From Microbacterium barkeri (GTDB lineage: Bacteria > Actinomycetota > Actinomycetes > Actinomycetales > Microbacteriaceae): 64,000 bases of DNA. Within the stretch, counting starts at the first letter, position 1, and each line of letters begins with the position of its first letter. The stretch is from contig NZ_BSEJ01000013.1 in NCBI RefSeq assembly GCF_027921765.1, positions 50,320-114,319 on the forward strand, in the 5' to 3' direction. The translations under genes were made by a program, and so were the position numbers. The notes under the pieces are model-generated. The model searched no databases. It worked only from the letters and a program-made list of their open reading frames with translations, and had not been told where the DNA came from. Shown piece by piece: positions 55,328-63,907 of the stretch.

Positions 55328-56182
55328 TTACTTGACCGCGCCGCCCATCGCCCCGGCGGCGATGTAGCGCTGCGCGAGCAGCAGGAGGAGGATCGCCGGC
55401 AGCGACGACAGCACGGCCGTCGCCATCACGGCGCTCCAGTTCGACACCTGCGTGCCGAGGTACTGGTAGATGCCGAGCGTGACCGGGCGGATGTCGGGCG
55501 TCGTCGTGAGCGTCAGGGCGAAGAGGAAGTCGCTCCACGCGAAGAGGAACGCGAACAGGCCCGCCGTGATGAGCGCGTTCTTCGACACCGGCAGCACGAT
55601 CGACCAGAACGCGCGGAACTGGCCAGCGCCATCCACGCGCGCGGCCTCGATGATCGAGGGGTGCACGTTCATCATGAACGCGCGCAGCACGAGGATCGCG
55701 AACGGGATCGCATGCGAGGCGTCGGCGAGGATGAGCCCGGCGACGGTGTTGAGCAGCCCGAGGTCGTTGTACGCCGCATAGAGCGCGTTGGCGATGACGA
55801 TGCCGGGGATCATCTGCGCGATGAGGATGACGAGCAGCGCGATGTTGATCCAGCGGTACCGGAACTGCGCGAGCGCGTACGCCGCCGGCGCCGCGATGCC
55901 GAGACTCACGACGACCGCGCCGACCGACACGATGAGGCTCGTGAGGAGGTTGCGGCCCTGGTCGGCGATCGCGCGCTCGTACCCCGCGAAGCTCGGCTCG
56001 AGCGGGATGAGCGCGGCGTTGAGCGTGTTGCCGGACGGCTGCAGCGACGCGTTCACCATCCAGTAGACGGGGAACAGCATGATGCCGAGGAACAGCAGGC
56101 CGAGCGCCGTGTAGATGAGCGGACGCCGGCTTCCGGCCCGTCGCGCGGCGCGCGGGTCGACCGTGATGAGTGCGGTGGTCAT
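55328..56182 (-). CDS. Carbohydrate ABC transporter permease (MalG type) of the thuA-like operon
   Basis: The 284-residue permease begins MTTALITVDPRAARR, with helices from LIYTALGLLFLGIMLFPVYWMV onward; the EAA loop reads SIIEAARVDGAGQFRAFWSIVLPVS. It pairs with the MalF-type protein 10 bp upstream. Together with the binding lipoprotein it should import the disaccharide or other sugar handled by the ThuA/Gfo proteins. No ATPase gene is present. Confidence 0.93.
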   Translation of the reverse strand: MTTALITVDPRAARRAGSRRPLIYTALGLLFLGIMLFPVYWMVNASLQPSGNTLNAALIPLEPSFAGYERAIADQGRNLLTSLIVSVGAVVVSLGIAAPAAYALAQFRYRWINIALLVILIAQMIPGIVIANALYAAYNDLGLLNTVAGLILADASHAIPFAILVLRAFMMNVHPSIIEAARVDGAGQFRAFWSIVLPVSKNALITAGLFAFLFAWSDFLFALTLTTTPDIRPVTLGIYQYLGTQVSNWSAVMATAVLSSLPAILLLLLAQRYIAAGAMGGAVK

Positions 56183-56192
56183 GGTCGTCTCC

Positions 56193-57110
56193 CTACTCGT
56201 CCACGGCCTTGCGGGTGCCGCGCAGGTACACGAACGCGAACACGAGCGAGATGAGGATGAGGATGTTGCTGAAGGCCGCGCCCACGCCGAACTCGAAGTC
56301 GATGAACGAGGTCTGGTACGAGCGGATGGCGATCGTCTGCGTCGCGTTCGCCGGCCCGCCGCCCGTGAGGCCGAGGATCACGTCGAGCACCTTGAGCGTG
56401 TAGACGACGCCGAGCACGAGCACGACGCCGATGACGGCGCGCAGGTTCGGCAGCGTGATGTGCCAGAACGCCTTCCACCCCGTGGCGCCGTCGAGCGACG
56501 CGGCCTCGTAGAGCTCGCCCGGGATGTCCTGCAGCCCGCCGTAGAGCAGCGTGACGTTGAACGGGATGCCGACCCAGATGTTCACGAGGATGACCGCGAT
56601 GAGCGCGACGTCGGGGCTCGTGAGCCACGGCACGGCGTTCAGCCCGATCGCCGTGAGGAACTGGTTGAGGATGCCGCTGTCCTGATCGAGGATCGATCGC
56701 CACGTCGCGCTCGCGACGATGAGAGGGAGCAGCCAGGGCAGCAGGAGCATCGCCCGCATGAAGCCGCTCAGCGGGAAGCGCTTCTGGAAGAACACGGCGA
56801 GCGCGAGGCCGATCACGAACTGGCCCGCGAGCGATCCGAGCGTGAACAGCAGGGTGTTGACGATGGCCGGCCAGAAGAGGTTGCTCGTGACCGCCGTGAC
56901 GTAGTTCTGGAGGCCGACCCAGGGCGCCTCGCCCGTGAAGAAGGTCTTGGTCGTGTACTCCTGGAAGCTCATCATCAGGTTCTTGACGATGGGATAGCCG
57001 AAGTACAGCAGGATGTAGACCCCCGCGGGGATCACGAAGAGCGCCTTGACGAAGTCGTCGCGCTGCAGCCGTCGGCGCGGACGTCGCGCGGTGGACGGGA
57101 TCGAGGTCAT
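56193..57110 (-). CDS. Carbohydrate ABC transporter permease (MalF type) of the thuA-like operon
   Basis: The 305-residue permease starts MTSIPSTARRPRRRL, with helix ALFVIPAGVYILLYFGYPIV and the EAA loop ELYEAASLDGATGWKAFWHITLP. ATG 57110 is chosen over a longer open frame, which shadows the end of the binding-protein gene. The operon order (binding protein, F, G, ThuA, oxidoreductase) equals that of thuEFG-type systems. Confidence 0.93.
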   Translation of the reverse strand: MTSIPSTARRPRRRLQRDDFVKALFVIPAGVYILLYFGYPIVKNLMMSFQEYTTKTFFTGEAPWVGLQNYVTAVTSNLFWPAIVNTLLFTLGSLAGQFVIGLALAVFFQKRFPLSGFMRAMLLLPWLLPLIVASATWRSILDQDSGILNQFLTAIGLNAVPWLTSPDVALIAVILVNIWVGIPFNVTLLYGGLQDIPGELYEAASLDGATGWKAFWHITLPNLRAVIGVVLVLGVVYTLKVLDVILGLTGGGPANATQTIAIRSYQTSFIDFEFGVGAAFSNILILISLVFAFVYLRGTRKAVDE

Positions 57111-57172
57111 CAGCGTCCTCTTCCTCGGGCCGGCCGAGCGCTCGCGCGCCCGGCCGGACGACGGATGGTGGA

Positions 57173-58396
57173 TCAGCCCTGCGAGGCCTGCTCGAAGGCC
57201 TCGGCCGGCGTGGCCTTGCCGGTGATCGCGAGCTGGATCGCGTCGTAGATCACGGTGGCGGCCTCCGGCCAGTCCTCGCCGAGCTTGCCCGTGCGGGCGC
57301 GGGCGTCCTTGATCTGCTCCGCGAAGGCGGCCATCTGGGGCACCTGCTCGACGTACGCGTCGATGAGGTCGGTGCGTGTCGGCACGAGGTAGCGGCTCTC
57401 GGCGAGCGACATCGAGATGTCGGGGCTCGACATGCACTCGACGAACTCAGCCGCCTTGGCCTGCTTCGCCTCGTCGCCGGTCTGCGGGACGGTCCACACC
57501 TCGCCGCCGAGCGGAGCCACGGGGGTCTGGCCCTCCTCGTTCACGGGCACCTGCACCGAGTCCCACTCGACGTCGGTCTCGGCGAGCGCGGGGATCTGCC
57601 ACGGGCCGTTGATCATCATCGCGGCCTTGCCCGCGACGAACTGGTCCTTGACGTCGCCCTGCTTCCAGTTGACGACGCTCGGCGAGGCGGATCCCGACTC
57701 GACGAGGTCGACCCACAGCTGCAGCGCCTCGGCGACCTCGGGGCTCGTGAGGTCGGTCTCGTCGCCGCCGTTCGTCCACATGAACGGCAGGAACTGCCAG
57801 CTGCCCTCGTAGTTCGCGATGGCCGAGAACGCGATGCCGTACTGGTCGCCCTGCGTGAGCTTGGCGGCGGCGTCCTTGAGCTCGTCCCACGTCTTCGGCG
57901 GCTCGATGCCGGCCTCCTCGAGCGCGGTCACGTTGTAGAACAGGCCGAGCGTGTTGACGGCCGGCCCGATGCCGTAGACCTCGCCCTCGTACGTCGCGGC
58001 GTCGAGGATCCCCTGCGCGAAGCCCGAGGTGTCGACGTCGAAGTCGCTGAGCGGCGCGAGTCCGCCGGTCGCGGCGATCTCCTGCACGTCGGGGTTGTCG
58101 AGCATGAGCACGTCGGGCAGCGTGCGCGACGACGAGCGCTGGAGCACGGTCTGGATGAGGTCGGCGCCGGGGACGGTCTCGCGGTCCAGCTCGACGCCGA
58201 CCTCGGCGGCGCAGGTGTCGAGGGCCTCCTGCACGAGGGTCTTGTCGGGCTCGTTGTTGTAGTAGTCGAGCACGGTGAGCGTGTCGGCGTCGCCGGAGCC
58301 CTGGCCGCCGCCTGCCCCGCCGCTGCACGCGGCGAGAGCGAGGGGGACGGCGGCGAGGGCCGCGGTGGCGGTGAGAGCGCGGGTCCTGGTGCGCAT
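57173..58396 (-). CDS. Sugar ABC transporter substrate-binding lipoprotein of the thuA-like operon
   Basis: The 407-residue family-1 binding protein has lipobox LAAC (AVPLALAACSGG), then LTVLDYYNNEPDKTLVQEALDTCAAE, LPDVLMLDNPDVQEIA, the typical VAGKAAMMINGPWQIPAL and a C-terminal EQIKDARARTGKLGEDWPEAATVIYDAIQLAITGK. It is first in the operon and divergent from a LacI regulator; a palindromic operator lies at 58455. Start ATG 58396 has AAGGAG upstream. Confidence 0.94.
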   Translation of the reverse strand: MRTRTRALTATAALAAVPLALAACSGGAGGGQGSGDADTLTVLDYYNNEPDKTLVQEALDTCAAEVGVELDRETVPGADLIQTVLQRSSSRTLPDVLMLDNPDVQEIAATGGLAPLSDFDVDTSGFAQGILDAATYEGEVYGIGPAVNTLGLFYNVTALEEAGIEPPKTWDELKDAAAKLTQGDQYGIAFSAIANYEGSWQFLPFMWTNGGDETDLTSPEVAEALQLWVDLVESGSASPSVVNWKQGDVKDQFVAGKAAMMINGPWQIPALAETDVEWDSVQVPVNEEGQTPVAPLGGEVWTVPQTGDEAKQAKAAEFVECMSSPDISMSLAESRYLVPTRTDLIDAYVEQVPQMAAFAEQIKDARARTGKLGEDWPEAATVIYDAIQLAITGKATPAEAFEQASQG

Positions 58397-58433
58397 GGCG
58401 ATACTCCTTCGTACGCGGTGGCGGGGGCGGATC

Positions 58434-58464
58434 CAGCGCTTCCCTTCGGGCGGTTAAGCGCTTA
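58434..58464. promoter_or_regulatory. LacI-type operator between the thuA-like operon and lacI
   Basis: TAAGCGCTTA (58455-58464) is a perfect 10-bp palindrome with central CG, the LacI-family signature; AGCGCT recurs at about 58435. It lies upstream of the binding-protein gene where it would block transcription. The rest of the 159-bp gap shows nothing else certain. Confidence 0.65.
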
Positions 58465-58555
58465 GATGCTGTGTGAAAGAGTATGGGTTCGGGAGCGGTA
58501 AGTTGTCAACCCCACGGTTTGCCCCGGCTCGATCTCGGGAGAGGAGGATGATCGG

Positions 58556-59572
58556 ATGGCCACGATGCAGCAGGTCGCGGAGCGCGCGGGCGTGTCGATC
58601 GCGACTGTCTCCTTCGTCGTGAACGGCTCGAAGAAGGTCCTCCCCCACACCCGCGAGCGCGTCGAGGCAGCCATGCGCGAGCTCGGCTACTCGCGGAACC
58701 ACGCCGGCAGCGCCCTCGCCCGCGGGCGGACCGACATCATCGCGCTCCTCTACCCGGCCTTCGAGCGGAACCTCAGCGGAACGGCCATGACGTTCTTCAC
58801 GAGCGCCGCCGACCGCGCGCGCGAGCGCGGGTACACGCTCGTGCTCTGGCCCGCCCACAACGAGGCCGCGGAGATCACAGAGCTCACCGCGAGCGGCCTC
58901 GTCGACGGCGTGCTCCTCATGGAGGTCCAGCTCGAGGACGGGCGAGTCGACCGCCTCAAGGAGGGGCGGACGCCCTTCGCCCTCATCGGGCGCACGCAGG
59001 ATCCGGAGGGGATGGCCTGGGTCGACGTCGACTTCGCCTCCTCGGTCGAGACCGCGATCGAGGAGCTCGTCGCGCTCGGCCACACGTCGATCCTCTACAT
59101 CTCCGGCGCGACCGAGAAGCGCTTCGTCGCGCACGGAGGCGTGGCCCGCGCCCGCGAGTCGTATCTCCAGACCATGGCGCAGTCGGGACTCACGGCGACG
59201 ACGCTGACCTGCGGGGAGAACTCGGCGGCCGGTCGCCTCCTCGCCGCCGAGCTCGTGGAGCACCACCCCGACGCGACCGCGATCATCCTCATGAACGAGC
59301 ATGCCGCGCCGGGGCTCGCCATCGGGCTCGCGCAGCACGGCGTGCGGGTGCCCGACGACCTGTCGATCATCTCGATCGGGACATCGGCGCACATGGCCTC
59401 GATGGCCGAGCCCGTCCTCACTCACATGGACTCCCCCGCCGCCGAGCTCGGCCGACTCGGTGTCGACGCGATCATCGAGCGCATCAACGAGCCCGACCGC
59501 CCGCTGCCGCAGACGCTCATCCCCTGCACGCCGGGCGAGGGCGCCTCCGTCGCGCGCGCTCCCCGCCGCTGA
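58556..59572 (+). CDS. LacI family repressor
   Basis: The 338-residue regulator has the LacI helix-turn-helix (MATMQQVAERAGVSIATVSFVVNGSKKVLPHTRERVEAAMRELGYSRN) and a periplasmic-binding-like effector domain (about 60-335; DDLSIISIGTS near the C-terminus). The usual hinge helix is present. It is divergent from the thuA-like sugar operon and should repress it through the 58455 palindrome until the imported sugar binds. It may also act on itself. Confidence 0.94.
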   Translation: MATMQQVAERAGVSIATVSFVVNGSKKVLPHTRERVEAAMRELGYSRNHAGSALARGRTDIIALLYPAFERNLSGTAMTFFTSAADRARERGYTLVLWPAHNEAAEITELTASGLVDGVLLMEVQLEDGRVDRLKEGRTPFALIGRTQDPEGMAWVDVDFASSVETAIEELVALGHTSILYISGATEKRFVAHGGVARARESYLQTMAQSGLTATTLTCGENSAAGRLLAAELVEHHPDATAIILMNEHAAPGLAIGLAQHGVRVPDDLSIISIGTSAHMASMAEPVLTHMDSPAAELGRLGVDAIIERINEPDRPLPQTLIPCTPGEGASVARAPRR

Positions 59573-59605
59573 CCGCAGCCATCCGAGATCCCTCTCGAAG
59601 AGGGG

Positions 59606-59648
59606 TTGACGCGCGCCTGCTTCCATGGTTCATTAGTCGAGTAACTAA
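59606..59648 (+). promoter_or_regulatory. Promoter and operator of the GntR-ABC operon
   Basis: TTGACG (59606-59611) and an extended -10 TGG-TTCATT (hexamer 59629-59634) are 17 bp apart. TTAGT (59633-59637) and ACTAA (59644-59648) form an inverted repeat over the start point, typical of YtrA-type GntR operators. Confidence 0.6.
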
Positions 59649-59668
59649 CCGACCAACCGGAGGTCGCC

Positions 59669-60040
59669 GTGATCGAAGAAGGCAAGCCCCTGTTCGTGCA
59701 GATCGCCGAGCAGGTCGAGGACTCGATCGTCGACGGGAGCCTCGCCGAAGAGGCGCAGGCGCCGTCCACGAACGAGCTCGCCGCCTTCTACCGGATCAAC
59801 CCGGCGACCGCCGCGAAGGGAGTGAACATGCTCGTCGACAAGGGAGTTCTCTACAAGCGCCGCGGCATCGGCATGTTCGTCTCCCCGGGGGCGCGCGAGC
59901 TGCTGCTCGGCGAGCGGCGCAGCGCGTTCGCCGACCGCTACGTGCAGCCCCTGCTCGTCGAAGCCCGCAAGCTCGGGCTCGGGCCCGACGACGTCGCCGA
60001 CCTCGTGCGCGAGCACGCCGCCCAGACCGCCTCTTCGTGA
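59669..60040 (+). CDS. GntR family regulator, YtrA subfamily
   Basis: The 123-residue protein has the short YtrA layout: winged helix (PLFVQIAEQVEDSIVDGSLAEEAQAPSTNELAAFYRINPATAAKGVNMLVDKGVLYKRRGIGMFVSPGA, about 8-76) and a small helical dimer tail with no effector domain. YtrA proteins repress the ABC operon they head. GTG 59669 follows CCGGAGG. The ABC ATPase and permease genes come next. Probable inducers are cell-wall-active compounds, by analogy. Confidence 0.92.
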   Translation: MIEEGKPLFVQIAEQVEDSIVDGSLAEEAQAPSTNELAAFYRINPATAAKGVNMLVDKGVLYKRRGIGMFVSPGARELLLGERRSAFADRYVQPLLVEARKLGLGPDDVADLVREHAAQTASS

Positions 60041-60054
60041 TCGAGAAGGACACC

Positions 60055-60966
60055 ATGAACCCCGTCATCGAGGTCCGGAACCTCACCAAGCGCTACAAGG
60101 ACAAGCTCGCCCTCGACGATGTCAGCTTCGACATCGAGAAGGACACGATCTACGGCTTCCTCGGCCGCAACGGCGCCGGCAAGACGACCGCCATGTCGAT
60201 CCTCACGGCCCAGAACTTCGCCACGAGCGGCGAGGTGCGCGTCTTCGGCGAGCGCCCCTATGAGAACGCGCACGTGCTCAGCCGCATGTGCTTCGTGCGG
60301 GAGAGCCAGAAGTACCCCGACGACGCGACCCCGCGTCACGCGCTGGCCGCCGCGCGGCTGTTCTTCCCGCACTGGGATCAGGACTTCGCCGACGCCCTCG
60401 TCGACGACTTCCAGCTGCCGCTCAAGCGCACGATCAAGAAGCTCTCCCGCGGTCAGCTCTCGGCCGTGGGCGTCATCATCGGGCTCGCCTCGCGCGCCGA
60501 GATCACGTTCTTCGACGAGCCCTATCTCGGGCTCGACGCGGTCGCGCGGCAGATCTTCTACGACCGGCTGATCGCCGACTACGCCGAGCACCCGCGGACG
60601 ATCCTCCTCTCGAGCCACCTCATCGACGAGGTCGCCAACCTCATCGAGCGCGTGCTCGTGATCGACGACGGCCGCATCATCATGGACGAGTCGACCGACG
60701 ACGCCCGCGCGCAGGCCACGAACGTGGTCGGCGACGCCGCCGCTGTGGAGGCGGCCATCCGCGGCCGGGAGGTCATCCACCGCGAGAGCCTCGGGCGCGT
60801 GACCTCGGTCACCTTCCTCGGCCCGATCGACCACGCCGAGCGGGCGGAGCTCGCGGCGGCGGGCCTCGACCTCGCCCCCGTCTCCCTGCAGCAGCTCATC
60901 GTCCGGCGCACGCAGCGCACCTCCGCGCACACCGGCGCCGGCGCCCAGGAAGGAGCACTCCGATGA
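60055..60966 (+). CDS. ABC transporter ATP-binding protein (YtrB type)
   Basis: The 303-residue ATPase has Walker A GRNGAGKTT, signature LSRGQLSAVGVIIGL, Walker B ITFFDEPYLGLDA and H-loop LLSSHLIDEVANLIERV. The slightly unusual signature (LSRGQ) and Walker B (FFDEPYLGLD) occur in the YtrB-like branch. ATG 60055 is used because AGAAGGA precedes it; GTG 60037, overlapping the regulator stop, is possible. It overlaps the permease gene by 4 bp. Confidence 0.9.
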   Translation: MNPVIEVRNLTKRYKDKLALDDVSFDIEKDTIYGFLGRNGAGKTTAMSILTAQNFATSGEVRVFGERPYENAHVLSRMCFVRESQKYPDDATPRHALAAARLFFPHWDQDFADALVDDFQLPLKRTIKKLSRGQLSAVGVIIGLASRAEITFFDEPYLGLDAVARQIFYDRLIADYAEHPRTILLSSHLIDEVANLIERVLVIDDGRIIMDESTDDARAQATNVVGDAAAVEAAIRGREVIHRESLGRVTSVTFLGPIDHAERAELAAAGLDLAPVSLQQLIVRRTQRTSAHTGAGAQEGALR

Positions 60967-61694
60967 CCGCTCTCTCGACACCCGAGCACGTCACGCCGCA
61001 CGGCCGCACGCTCAAGGTCGTGCGCCTGCAGTTCATCAACACGCAGACCTTCATCTGGGTGCCGCTGATCGTGCTCGGCGGTGCGTGGCTCGTGACCCTG
61101 CTCGTGTACCTGATCCTCGAGGGCGCCGGCGTCGACGGCCCCAAGTACGGCGGCGGATCGCAGGCCCCGATGTGGTACTTCGCGGTGGTGGGCGCGTATG
61201 CGATGACGCTCACCTTCCCGTTCTCGCAGGCGATGAGCCTCACGCGGCGCGAGTTCTTCCTCGGCTCGATGATCGCCGCGGCCGTGAGCGCGCTCGGCCT
61301 CTCGGCGGTGTTCGTCGCCATCGGCCTCTTCGAGCAGGCGACCGGCGGATACGGGATCAACGGCTACTTCGCGTACCTCGACTGGGTGTGGGAGGCGGGC
61401 GCCCTCGGCGCCGGCTTCACGTTCTTCGTGCTCACCATGCTGTTCTTCACGGTCGGCTTCTGGTTCGCGACGATCTACAAGCGGTTCGGGCCCGCCATGC
61501 TGACGGTCGCGATCCTCGCCTCGGTGCTCCTGCTCGTGGGCGTCGCCGCGCTCATCACGTGGCAGCAGGCCTGGCCCGAGGTCGGGGCCTGGGTCATCCA
61601 GAGCGGCGCCGTCGGGCTGTCGCTGTGGGGCCTGCTGCTCGGTGCGGTGCTCGCGGCCGGATCGTACGCGACGCTGCGGCGGATGCCCGCCTGA
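60963..61694 (+). CDS. ABC transporter membrane protein of the GntR-ABC operon
   Basis: The 243-residue protein has about six hydrophobic helices (FIWVPLIVLGGAWLVTLLVYLIL; WYFAVVGAYAMTLTFPFSQAM; FFLGSMIAAAVSALGLSAVFVAIGLF; and further two pairs). The motif TRREFFLGS links helices 2 and 3, as seen in other permeases of GntR-linked ABC systems. It starts at ATG 60963 overlapping the ATPase stop and ends at a strong hairpin. Likely an exporter or envelope-stress transporter. Confidence 0.85.
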   Translation: MTALSTPEHVTPHGRTLKVVRLQFINTQTFIWVPLIVLGGAWLVTLLVYLILEGAGVDGPKYGGGSQAPMWYFAVVGAYAMTLTFPFSQAMSLTRREFFLGSMIAAAVSALGLSAVFVAIGLFEQATGGYGINGYFAYLDWVWEAGALGAGFTFFVLTMLFFTVGFWFATIYKRFGPAMLTVAILASVLLLVGVAALITWQQAWPEVGAWVIQSGAVGLSLWGLLLGAVLAAGSYATLRRMPA

Positions 61695-61702
61695 CCGCGG
61701 AT

Positions 61703-61738
61703 GGCGATGGCCGCTTCCCGAGGGAGGCGGCCATCGCC
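61703..61738 (+). terminator. Terminator after the GntR-ABC operon
   Basis: Twelve-bp arms GGCGATGGCCGC (61703-61714) and GCGGCCATCGCC (61727-61738), with CCC/GGG pairing inside the loop. Confidence 0.85.
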
Positions 61739-61802
61739 GCGTCCTGTCACACATCTGCCTCCGCCGGCGTCTCCATGTCGAAGGCTCGACAGAGGAGGCA
61801 TC

Positions 61803-63029
61803 ATGGGGAACGTGACGGGACGCAGGACCGAGGTCGTCGTCATCGGCGGCGGCTACGCGGGAGTGCTGGCAGCGAACCGCCTCACTCGCCGCGACGACGT
61901 GGCGGTGACGCTCGTGAACGCGCGCGATCGCTTCGTCGAGCGGGTGCGCCTCCACCAGCTCGTGGGCGGATCGGATGACGCCGTCGTCGACTTCGGCGAC
62001 CTGCTCGCGAAGCGGGTCCGCCTCGTCGTCGACACCGTGACCGAGATCGACGCGCCCCGCCGACGGCTCGTGCTCGAGAAGGGCGAGCCGCTCGCGTACG
62101 ACTACCTCGTCTACGCCGTGGGCAGCACGAGCGGGCCGCTCGAGATGCCCGGCGCCGCGGAGCACGCGCTCCCGCTCGCGACGCTCGAGGAGGCCGAGCG
62201 GGTGCGCGCGGCACTCGGGAGCGCTCCCGTCGACGCGCCCCTCGTCGTCGTGGGCTCGGGCCCGCTCGGCATCGAGACCGCCGCGGAGCTCGCCGAGCTC
62301 GGCCGCCGCGTGACGCTCGTGTGCGGGCGCGTTCTCAGCCCGTACAGCCACGAGAGCGCGCGCCGGACCATCCGCCGCCGTCTTGAGAGCCTCGGGGTGC
62401 GGCTGCTCGAGGGGACGACGGCCGTGCGCGTCACGCGCGCATCCGTCGAGCTCGCCGACGGGCGCTCGATGCCGAGCGCGGTCACGATCTGGACCGCGGG
62501 CTTCGCGGCCGCGGATCTCGCGCGCCGCAGCGGCCTCTCGACCGACGCGGACGGCCGACTGCTCGCCGACGAGACGCTCACGAGCATCGACGACGACCGC
62601 ATCGTCGCGACCGGCGACGCGGCCTCGCCGCAGGGCGTGCCGCTGCGGATGAGCTGCCAGGCCGCGCTGCCGCTCGGGTCGCACGCGGCCGACACGGTGC
62701 TGCAGCGGATCGCGGGAGGCACGCCCGCCGGCTTCGACCGCGGCATCGCGGCGATGTGCGTGAGCCTCGGGCGCCGCTTCGGCGTGTTCCAGTTCGCGCG
62801 CTTCGACGACACCGCCATCCGGCTGCACGTGCCCGGGAGACTCGGCGCGCTCCTCAAGGAGGAGGCGTGCAAGAGCCCGATCTCGCAGATCAGGGCCGAG
62901 GCGCGCCGACCCGGCACGCATCGCTGGCCGGTCAAGGACGGCCGGCGCGCCGAGCGCGTGCGCGCGGCGGCGGATGGCGCGGGCCGGCTCCGCGAGAGCG
63001 GCGAGCGCCCGGCGGCGAGCGCGGCATGA
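61803..63029 (+). CDS. FAD-dependent NAD(P)H oxidoreductase (NDH-2-like)
   Basis: The 408-residue flavoprotein starts with a FAD dinucleotide fold (TEVVVIGGGYAGVLAANRLTRR), contains the second NAD(P) fold PLVVVGSGPLGIETAAELAELGRRVTLV and the C-terminal FAD motif RIVATGDAASPQGVPLRMSCQAALPLG. It resembles type II NADH dehydrogenase-like proteins. A sigma factor gene overlaps its stop codon by 4 bp; SigJ-type factors are commonly beside such reductases, suggesting an oxidative-stress unit. ATG 61803 follows GAGGAGG. Confidence 0.92.
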   Translation: MGNVTGRRTEVVVIGGGYAGVLAANRLTRRDDVAVTLVNARDRFVERVRLHQLVGGSDDAVVDFGDLLAKRVRLVVDTVTEIDAPRRRLVLEKGEPLAYDYLVYAVGSTSGPLEMPGAAEHALPLATLEEAERVRAALGSAPVDAPLVVVGSGPLGIETAAELAELGRRVTLVCGRVLSPYSHESARRTIRRRLESLGVRLLEGTTAVRVTRASVELADGRSMPSAVTIWTAGFAAADLARRSGLSTDADGRLLADETLTSIDDDRIVATGDAASPQGVPLRMSCQAALPLGSHAADTVLQRIAGGTPAGFDRGIAAMCVSLGRRFGVFQFARFDDTAIRLHVPGRLGALLKEEACKSPISQIRAEARRPGTHRWPVKDGRRAERVRAAADGAGRLRESGERPAASAA

Positions 63030-63907
63030 GCACCGCCGCGACCGAGGCGTTCGTCCGCCACCGCAACCTGCTCTTCACCGTCGCGTACGAGATGCTCGGC
63101 TCGGCCGCCGACGCCGAGGACGTGCTGCAGGAGGCCTGGCTGCGCTGGTCGGGTGTGGACCGGGACGAGGTTCGCGACGAGCGCGCGTACCTCGTGCGGA
63201 TCGTCACGCGCCTGTCTCTCGATCAGATCCGGACGCTGAGCCGCCGCAAGGAGACCTACGTCGGCGAGTGGCTGCCCGAGCCGCTGCGGACGACCCCCGA
63301 CGTCGCCGAGGACGTCGAGCTCGCCGAGAGCGTGTCGATGGCGCTCATGGTCGTGCTCGAGACGCTCGCACCCACCGAGCGGGCCGTGTTCGTGCTGAGG
63401 GAGGCGTTCGGGTTCGACTACGCCGAGATCGCGGAGTCGCTCGACAAGTCGCCCGCGGCCATCCGCCAGATCGCGCATCGCGCGCGGGCGCACGTGGAGG
63501 CCCGTCGCCCCCGGCAGACGGTGTCGACGCGCGAGGCGCGCGTCGCCGTCGCGGCGATGCAGCGGGCGATCGAGGCCGGCGACTTCCAGGCGCTGCTCGA
63601 CGTGCTTGCGCCCGACGTCGTCATGATCGCCGACGGCGGCGGCCGGAAGCAGGCCGCGGTGCGCCCGATCGTGGGCGCCGACCGCGTCGTGCGCCTGCTC
63701 ACGGGCGGCATGGCGAAGCACGGCGGGGTGCTGACCTCGGCGCCCGCCGACCTCAACGGCACGCCGGCGCTGCTGCTGTCGGTCGACGGGGAGGTCGACG
63801 GAGCCCTGGCGCTGCGCGTCGAGGACGGGCTCGTCACGGGGCTCTACTACGTGCGGAACCCCGAGAAGCTCTCGCGCATCGCGACCGAGACGGCGCTCTC
63901 GCGCTAG
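63026..63907 (+). CDS. ECF sigma factor of the SigJ type
   Basis: The 293-residue protein joins ECF region 2 (HRNLLFTVAYEMLGSAADAEDVLQEAWLRWSGVDRDEVRDERAYLVRIVTRLSLDQIRTLSRRKETYVGEWLPEPL) and region 4 (LAPTERAVFVLREAFGFDYAEIAESLDKSPAAIRQIAHRARAHVEARRP) to a C-terminal SnoaL-like domain (about 170-285), the layout of SigJ (ECF41), where the fused domain replaces a separate anti-sigma factor. ATG overlaps the flavoprotein stop (ATGA). The linker after region 2 (YVGEWLPEPL) is the family's conserved W-L-P-E motif. Confidence 0.93.
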   Translation: MSTAATEAFVRHRNLLFTVAYEMLGSAADAEDVLQEAWLRWSGVDRDEVRDERAYLVRIVTRLSLDQIRTLSRRKETYVGEWLPEPLRTTPDVAEDVELAESVSMALMVVLETLAPTERAVFVLREAFGFDYAEIAESLDKSPAAIRQIAHRARAHVEARRPRQTVSTREARVAVAAMQRAIEAGDFQALLDVLAPDVVMIADGGGRKQAAVRPIVGADRVVRLLTGGMAKHGGVLTSAPADLNGTPALLLSVDGEVDGALALRVEDGLVTGLYYVRNPEKLSRIATETALSR

